A stretch of 64,000 nucleotides of DNA from Gemmatimonadaceae bacterium. Lineage in GTDB: Bacteria; Latescibacterota; UBA2968; UBA8231. Shown here in pieces: positions 58,703 to 64,000 of the stretch (position 1 is its first letter; each line of letters starts with the position of its first letter). The position numbers and the translations under genes are program-made. The notes under the pieces were generated by a model. It searched no databases and had not been told where the DNA came from. It saw nothing but the letters and a program-made list of their open reading frames with translations. The DNA lies in contig PBSR01000157.1 in NCBI GenBank assembly GCA_002726335.1, forward strand, positions 1 to 64,000, in the 5' to 3' direction.

Positions 58703-59149
58703 TCAGCCTTCCAGCATGGACATGCAGCACTTCTTGTACTTCTTGCCGCTGCCACAGGGGCAGGGATCGTTGCGGCCCGTCTCACCACCGGCCTTGCGTA
58801 CCGTCGCCCCGCGCACCGAACCATCGTCACGGAAACCGTCGGCGTAGTCCTTCTCCATGGTGGCCACCCTGTCGGACCATTGGTCCCCCATGGGAAAACG
58901 ACCTGTCGTCGGCAGAAACTCAAGAAACGCCTGCAGCAGCTTCGGAAAGGTGCGCCGATGTGTGGCGGGCACATCGAGGCGCGCCACGCCGTTCAGGGCG
59001 CGGCGCATGTTCTCTTCGGACACGACCTCACCCACTTCGTCACACCAATGGGCCAGCAGCGGCTCGGCATTGTGCTTCAGCGCCGAATCCAGCAGCAGGA
59101 AATGCTGCGACTGCGCGAAAGTGCCGACTTCGTCGGTGAGCTTGGCCAT
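58703..59149 (-). CDS. SEC-C motif protein
   Basis: A 148-aa protein with an all-helical N-terminal part and a C-terminal SEC-C zinc motif ([18 protein letters not shown]), as found at the end of SecA and in small accessory proteins. The zinc motif probably contacts ribosomal or SecB-like partners. The family is functionally diverse. It lies between gltD and the aldo/keto reductase gene on the same strand. Confidence 0.85.
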   Translation of the reverse strand: MAKLTDEVGTFAQSQHFLLLDSALKHNAEPLLAHWCDEVGEVVSEENMRRALNGVARLDVPATHRRTFPKLLQAFLEFLPTTGRFPMGDQWSDRVATMEKDYADGFRDDGSVRGATVRKAGGETGRNDPCPCGSGKKYKKCCMSMLEG

Positions 59150-59161
59150 GTCGTCAAGATA

Positions 59162-59189
59162 GCCCTCGCGGAACCAGGTTCGCGAGGGC
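59162..59189 (-). terminator. Terminator-like hairpin after gltD
   Basis: GCCCTCGC (59162-59169) pairs with GCGAGGGC (59182-59189), with inner GAACC/GGTTC, between the gltD stop and the SEC-C start. On the minus strand only TATCTT follows, so termination may be partial and allow readthrough into the SEC-C gene. Confidence 0.5.
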
Positions 59190-59216
59190 GTTGGGAGTTG
59201 TTGCGGGGCAGGCTGC

Positions 59217-60707
59217 TCAGGGCAGCGACGTCGATCCCATCAGGTACCTGTCGCACTCGCGGGCCGCCTCGCGGCCCTCCTTGAGAGCCCACACCACCAG
59301 ACTCATGCCCCGGCGCACGTCGCCGGCGGCGAACACGCCGGGAATGCTGGTGACGTACTTGCCGAGTTCAGCCTTCACGTTGGAGCGCTGGTCCCGCTCG
59401 AGACCCAGTGCCTCGGGAACCGTATCCTGTGGCCCCAGCCAGCCCATGGCCAAAAGCACCAGCTCGGCGGGCCATTCCTTCTCCGTACCCGGCACCTCGC
59501 GGAAAGGTGGACCGTTGTCGACCTGCACCCACTCCACTTCTCTGGTCAGCAGGGCACGCACGTTGCCGGCCTCGTCGCCGAGGAACTCTGCCGTGCTGAT
59601 GAGAAACTCGCGGGGATCCCGGCCGTCGCGGGCCTCGGCCTCTTCGTGACCGTAGTCCAGTTTGTAGACCTTCGGCCACTCCGGCCACGGGTTGCCATTG
59701 GAGCGCGCTGCCGGCGGCGGCGGGATGATGTCGAACTGGAACACACTCTTGCAGCCATGCCACAGCGAGGTGGCGACACAGTCCGTGCCTGTGTCGTTGC
59801 CACCGAGAACGATGACGTTCTTGTCTTTGGCCGAAATGTACTTGCCATCCGCCAACTCGGAGTCGAGCAGGGACTTGGTGTGGCCATGCAGAAAGTCGAT
59901 GGCCTGGTGGATGCCGTTGAGTTCCCGCCCGGGCTTGGGCAGTTCGCGTGGATTCAGCGCCCCGATGCAGAGCACGACAGCATCGTGCTCGTCGACGAGT
60001 TGCTGTGCCGGGAGGTCGGTGCCGATCTCGGTGTTGGTGACGAAGGTGACACCCTCGGCTTCCATCTGGTCGACGCGGCGCTGCACGATGCGCTTGTCGA
60101 GCTTCATGTTGGGGACGCCATACATCAGCAGTCCGCCGATACGGTCCGAGCGTTCGTACACGGTGACCCGGTGACCGGCGCGATTCAGCTGGATCGCTGC
60201 GCTCAGGCCCGCAGGGCCCGACCCGACGACGGCAACCGTCTTGCCGGTACGCTTTTCCGGCGGTTGCGGCACGATCCAGCCCTCCGCCCACCCCTTCTCG
60301 ACGATCGACACCTCGATGTTCCTGATGGTCACCGGGGAGTCGTTGAGACCCACCACGCATGACCCTTCACACGGTGCCGGACAGATACGACCGGTGAACT
60401 CAGGGAAGTTGTTCGTCTTGTGCAGGCGTTCCAGAGCTTCCCGCCACAGACCCCGGTAGATGAGATCGTTCCATTCGGGGATCAGGTTGTTGAGCGGGCA
60501 CCCTGAAGCGAAGGGCGAGTTCACCGGCAGTGTCTGTCCCGTGTGGCAGAACGGAACGCCGCAGTCCATGCACCGGCTGCCCTGATCCCGCAGCTTTTCG
60601 TCACTCAGGTGCAGGTGAAACTCATCGTAATCCTTGAGGCGCTCGATGGGATCCCGATCCTCGGGCAACTCCCGCTCGGTCTCCATGAATCCAGTTGGCT
60701 TACCCAT
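59217..60707 (-). CDS. gltD: Glutamate synthase (NADPH) small subunit
   Basis: A 496-aa protein. The N-terminal cysteine clusters CMDCGVPFC and SGCPLNN, then CPAPCEGSC, bind the [4Fe-4S] centres. The FAD-binding [17 protein letters not shown] (near residue 162) and NADPH-binding GGNDTGTDC (near 305) folds follow, and the end [11 protein letters not shown] closes the flavin site. It passes electrons from NADPH to the large subunit for glutamate synthesis from glutamine and 2-oxoglutarate. It starts 2 nt after the gltB stop. Confidence 0.95.
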   Translation of the reverse strand: MGKPTGFMETERELPEDRDPIERLKDYDEFHLHLSDEKLRDQGSRCMDCGVPFCHTGQTLPVNSPFASGCPLNNLIPEWNDLIYRGLWREALERLHKTNNFPEFTGRICPAPCEGSCVVGLNDSPVTIRNIEVSIVEKGWAEGWIVPQPPEKRTGKTVAVVGSGPAGLSAAIQLNRAGHRVTVYERSDRIGGLLMYGVPNMKLDKRIVQRRVDQMEAEGVTFVTNTEIGTDLPAQQLVDEHDAVVLCIGALNPRELPKPGRELNGIHQAIDFLHGHTKSLLDSELADGKYISAKDKNVIVLGGNDTGTDCVATSLWHGCKSVFQFDIIPPPPAARSNGNPWPEWPKVYKLDYGHEEAEARDGRDPREFLISTAEFLGDEAGNVRALLTREVEWVQVDNGPPFREVPGTEKEWPAELVLLAMGWLGPQDTVPEALGLERDQRSNVKAELGKYVTSIPGVFAAGDVRRGMSLVVWALKEGREAARECDRYLMGSTSLP

Positions 60708-60709
60708 GC

Positions 60710-63700
60710 TCAGTTCCCCGACACTCTGGCGGTGTCACTCTTGTTCTCGATAAACGCTTCCATCACGGCCTCGTCTCCGGAGTGGCCCGACTGGCGCGCC
60801 CGCTCCAGCGACTCCAGCATACGCCGGTAGTCACGAGGAAAGACCTTGACGAAGCGCTGCGACCGCACCTGCCAGCCATCCAGGATCTCACGACCCAGGG
60901 GCGACTGCGTGTAGTGCTCGTAGCGCTCCACGAGGCCACGCACCTCCTGCAGGTCGTCCTCATTGAGAGGCATGAGGTCCACCATTTCGGTATTGCAGTG
61001 GCCGGCGAAGTCGTCGTAGTCGTCGAGCACGTAGGCGATGCCCCCCGACATGCCGGCGGCGAAGTTGCGTCCCGTAGGCCCGAGGACGACGACGCGGCCG
61101 CCCGTCATGTATTCGCAGGCGTGGTCGCCGACGCTCTCGACGACGGCCACGACGCCGGAGTTGCGCACGCAGAAGCGCTCCCCCGCCTTGCCGCGGATGA
61201 AGGACTCGCCCGCCGTGGCGCCATAGAAGGCGACGTTGCCGACGATGATCTCGTCGCGCGACTTGAAGGTGGAGCCCTCTGGCTTGTAGAGGATCAGCTT
61301 GCCCCCCGACAGGCCCTTGCCGAAGTAGTCGTTGGCGTCGCCCTGCAGCTCGAGGGTCATGCCCGGAGGCACGAAAGCCCCGAAGCTCTGCCCGGCGGAG
61401 CCCTTGAACTTGAGGTGCACCGTGTCCTCGGGCAGGCCATCGGGACCGTGGCGCTTGGTGATCTCGCCGCCGGTGATCGTGCCGGTCACGCGATTCGTAT
61501 TGACGATGTCGAGTTCGGCGCGCACCGATTCGCCACGCTCGATGGCTGGTTCGCAGATCTCCAGCAACTGTGTCACGTCCAGGGACTTGTCGATGCCATG
61601 ATCCTGGGCCTGTGTGCAGTGACGCCCCACGTCGGGCCCGACATCGGGCTGGTGCAGCAGCGGCGACAAATCGAGCCCCTTCGCCTTCCAGTGGTCGGTG
61701 GCGCGCTGCTGCAAGCGGTCCGTCCGTCCCACCATCTCGGCGATCGTGCGGAAGCCAAGACGGGCCATCACCCGTCGCAGGTCCTCGGCGATGAAGCGCA
61801 GGAAGTTGACGACGTTGTCGGGTGTTCCCACAAACTTCTTGCGCAGCTCAGGATTCTGTGTCGCCACACCGACGGGGCAGGTGTCGAGATGACAGACGCG
61901 CATCATGATGCAGCCCATCGACACCAGGGCCGTCGTGGCAAAGCCGAACTCTTCAGCCCCCAACAGACAGGCGATTGCCACGTCGCGACCCGTCTTCAGC
62001 TGCCCGTCCGTCTCGACGACGATGCGGTCGCGCAGGTGATTGAGCACCAGCGTCTGGTGCGTGTCGGCCAGTCCCAGCTCCCAGGGCAGGCCGGCATGCT
62101 TGATGCTTGTCTGCGGTGACGCCCCGGTACCCCCGTCGTGACCGCTGATGAGCACCACGTCGGCCTTGCCTTTGGCGACGCCAGCCGCCACGGTGCCCAC
62201 GCCCACTTCGGACACGAGCTTGACGTTGATGCGGGCCTCGCGGTTGGCATTCTTCAGATCGTGGACCAGTTCGGCCAGGTCCTCGATCGAATAGATGTCG
62301 TGGTGCGGCGGCGGCGAAATCAGACCCACACCGGGCGTCGACTGCCGCACCTTGGCGATCCAGGGATAGACCTTGCCGCCAGGCAGCTCCCCACCCTCCC
62401 CGGGTTTGGCGCCCTGGGCCATCTTGATCTGCAGCTCTTTGGCGTGTACCAGGTAGTTGCTCGTCACGCCGAAGCGTCCGGAGGCCACCTGCTTGATGGC
62501 CGAGTTCTTGGAGTCACCGTTCGGCTCGGGAGTGTAGCGCGCCGGATCCTCACCTCCTTCACCAGTGTTCGAGCGCCCGCCGACGCGATTCATGGCGATG
62601 GCCAGGGCCTCGTGCGCCTCTTTGCTGATCGAGCCGTACGACATGGCGCCACTCTTGAAGCGGCTGGTGATGGCCTCCACCGACTCCACTTCCTCCAGTG
62701 GGACACCGCCGTCCTCCGGATCGACGAACTCGAGCAGGCCGCGCAATGTCGCCATGCGGTCGTGCTCGCTCTGATCGTTGATCAGCTCCGCGTACTGCTC
62801 ATAGGTCTCGTAGTCACCGGAGCGTGCTGCCTTCTGCAGTAGGTGGATCGTCTTCGGGTTGAACAGATGGTACTCGCCGTGGTTGCGCCACTGGTACTCA
62901 CCCCCCGTATCCAGCGCCGCACCGTTGCTGCCAAACTGCGGGAAGGCGGCATCGTGTCGCCGCCGCGCCTCTTCGGCGATGACGTCGAGGCCGATGCCCT
63001 CCACGCGGGAGTCCGTCCAGGTGAAGAACTCATCGATGACGCTCTTCTTGAGGCCCACAGCCTCGAAGATCTGGGCCCCCCGGTACGACTTGAAGGTGGA
63101 GATGCCCATCTTCGACATGACCTTCACCACACCCTTGAGCACGGCCTTGTTGTAGTTCTGGATGGCCGTGTCGATGTCGATGTCGGGCAGCATGTTCTCG
63201 TCGATCATGTCGGCGAGAGACTCGTACACCATGTACGGGTTGATGGCGTTGACACCGTAGCCGAGCAACAGGCAGAAGTGATGCACCTCGCGCGCCTCGC
63301 CCGTCTCCAGCACGAGACCGGTGCGTGAGCGCTTGCCCTTACGGATCAGGTAGTGGTGCAATCCCGCCGCGGCGAGCAGTGCCGGAATCGCCGCATTCTG
63401 CTCGTCCACACCCCGATCCGACAGAATCAGAACATTGGCGTCGCCGTCGATGGCGGCCTCAGCGTCGGCGAACAGTCGATCCAGAGCCGTGCGCAGCGCC
63501 GCTTCGCCGCCCTGCGAGGTGAACAGCATGGGTAGCCGTTGTACCTGGAAACCGGGCAGATCGAGGCTCTGCAGCTTTTCGAACTCGGTGTCGGTGAGCA
63601 CCGGTGTCTCCAGGCGGATCTGTCGACAGCTGGCAGGCTCCGGCTCGAGCAGGTTGCGCTCGGCGCCCAGCGTCGTCTCCGTCGCCGTGACCAGCTCTTC

Positions 63701-64000
63701 GCGGATCGGATCGATGGGCGGATTGGTTACCTGGGCGAAGAGCTGCTTGAAGTAGTTGTAGAGCAGATGGGGCCGATCCGACAGCACCGCCAGCGGCGCG
63801 TCGTTGCCCATCGACCCGGTGGGCCACAGGGCGTTGCGTGCCATGGGCGCCAGCTGCACACGCAGATCTTCGAAGGTGAAGCCAAAGGCCTGCTGATGCT
63901 TCAGGATCGTTGCATGGTCGCGCACGACGGCTTCGTGTTCGATGTCGGGCATTTCGTGCAGATCGACGAGATTGTCGTCCAGCCACTGCCGGTAGGGGTG
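60710..64000 (-). CDS. gltB: Glutamate synthase large subunit, C-terminal 1096 residues (runs off the right edge)
   Basis: The frame is open to base 64000, so the N-terminal glutaminase domain and start lie outside. Visible parts are the central domain ([24 protein letters not shown] onward), the FMN-binding synthase domain ([49 protein letters not shown], then [13 protein letters not shown]), the [3Fe-4S] cysteines in [15 protein letters not shown] and the C-terminal beta-helix ([13 protein letters not shown] onward). It catalyses the glutamine-dependent amination of 2-oxoglutarate with GltD. It forms the gltBD operon with the next gene. Confidence 0.96.
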   Translation of the reverse strand, partial: HPYRQWLDDNLVDLHEMPDIEHEAVVRDHATILKHQQAFGFTFEDLRVQLAPMARNALWPTGSMGNDAPLAVLSDRPHLLYNYFKQLFAQVTNPPIDPIREELVTATETTLGAERNLLEPEPASCRQIRLETPVLTDTEFEKLQSLDLPGFQVQRLPMLFTSQGGEAALRTALDRLFADAEAAIDGDANVLILSDRGVDEQNAAIPALLAAAGLHHYLIRKGKRSRTGLVLETGEAREVHHFCLLLGYGVNAINPYMVYESLADMIDENMLPDIDIDTAIQNYNKAVLKGVVKVMSKMGISTFKSYRGAQIFEAVGLKKSVIDEFFTWTDSRVEGIGLDVIAEEARRRHDAAFPQFGSNGAALDTGGEYQWRNHGEYHLFNPKTIHLLQKAARSGDYETYEQYAELINDQSEHDRMATLRGLLEFVDPEDGGVPLEEVESVEAITSRFKSGAMSYGSISKEAHEALAIAMNRVGGRSNTGEGGEDPARYTPEPNGDSKNSAIKQVASGRFGVTSNYLVHAKELQIKMAQGAKPGEGGELPGGKVYPWIAKVRQSTPGVGLISPPPHHDIYSIEDLAELVHDLKNANREARINVKLVSEVGVGTVAAGVAKGKADVVLISGHDGGTGASPQTSIKHAGLPWELGLADTHQTLVLNHLRDRIVVETDGQLKTGRDVAIACLLGAEEFGFATTALVSMGCIMMRVCHLDTCPVGVATQNPELRKKFVGTPDNVVNFLRFIAEDLRRVMARLGFRTIAEMVGRTDRLQQRATDHWKAKGLDLSPLLHQPDVGPDVGRHCTQAQDHGIDKSLDVTQLLEICEPAIERGESVRAELDIVNTNRVTGTITGGEITKRHGPDGLPEDTVHLKFKGSAGQSFGAFVPPGMTLELQGDANDYFGKGLSGGKLILYKPEGSTFKSRDEIIVGNVAFYGATAGESFIRGKAGERFCVRNSGVVAVVESVGDHACEYMTGGRVVVLGPTGRNFAAGMSGGIAYVLDDYDDFAGHCNTEMVDLMPLNEDDLQEVRGLVERYEHYTQSPLGREILDGWQVRSQRFVKVFPRDYRRMLESLERARQSGHSGDEAVMEAFIENKSDTARVSGN

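Noticed and set aside
1..64000. rRNA, tRNA, prophage or insertion-sequence genes
   Set aside because: I looked for conserved rRNA segments, tRNA arms, transposases, integrases and phage structural proteins and saw none.

Overview
The window is about 63% GC and densely coded. It looks like chromosome from an uncultured, Gram-negative, heterotrophic bacterium. An RND pump with a lipoprotein adaptor and a TolC-like outer-membrane channel implies two membranes. Formylglycine-type sulfatases, two enolase-superfamily enzymes, two Gfo/Idh/MocA oxidoreductases, two xylose-isomerase-like epimerases and an FAD oxidoreductase with a carbohydrate-binding-like tail suggest a degrader of sulfated or acidic sugars. 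This mix is typical of Latescibacterota/Poribacteria-like or planctomycete-like lineages. That placement is inference, because no rRNA or tRNA gene is present.

Layout. 0-1.5 kb: end of an Ldh_2-type dehydrogenase and a D-2-hydroxyacid dehydrogenase. 1.5-9.7 kb: a minus-strand operon of six genes, five of them linked by 1-4 nt overlaps (Nudix, sulfatase, TMTC-like TPR membrane protein, Eis-like acetyltransferase, FAD oxidoreductase, uncharacterised protein). 9.8-14.5 kb: a small conserved protein with a terminator, a histidine phosphatase, a nitrilase, an esterase-like protein that seems to lack its nucleophile elbow, and a membrane protein with helix-hairpin-helix repeats. 14.55-14.74 kb: a branched structured element (A). 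14.75-18.1 kb: MetE-like protein, nucleotidyltransferase, CNB-receiver protein and a small protein. 18.1-22.7 kb: sugar-acid enzymes, rhomboid, Nudix and a CMD-Rieske fusion. 22.7-31.5 kb: an ABC-class ATPase coupled to a GldA/F/G-like ABC cluster with a double-length GldG, a DUF4340 protein and an amidohydrolase.

31.5-48.4 kb is accessory. Four PIN-type toxin-antitoxin modules form two divergent pairs (32.6-34.0 and 46.8-48.4 kb). Between them lie sugar genes, an Xre/membrane pair, an ECF42-like sigma factor with a DGPF protein, methyltransferases, a second sulfatase and an aminoglycoside phosphotransferase-like gene. Six genes here are broken by a frameshift, a nonsense codon or an internal deletion. 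Either the region is decaying or the assembly has uncorrected indels.

48.4-64 kb: YjbQ, a membrane protein, the tetR-tolC-MFP-RND operon with an operator palindrome, a secreted protein, a second branched element (B) related to A, aldo/keto reductase, SEC-C protein and gltD-gltB (gltB runs off the end). The strongest novelty candidate is the A/B pair. Both lie between convergent genes, have the same loops (GAA, GGA, AGGGAC) and show five compensatory base-pair changes in one hairpin. A second theme is promoters of the form -10, six bases, start codon, which imply leaderless mRNAs.
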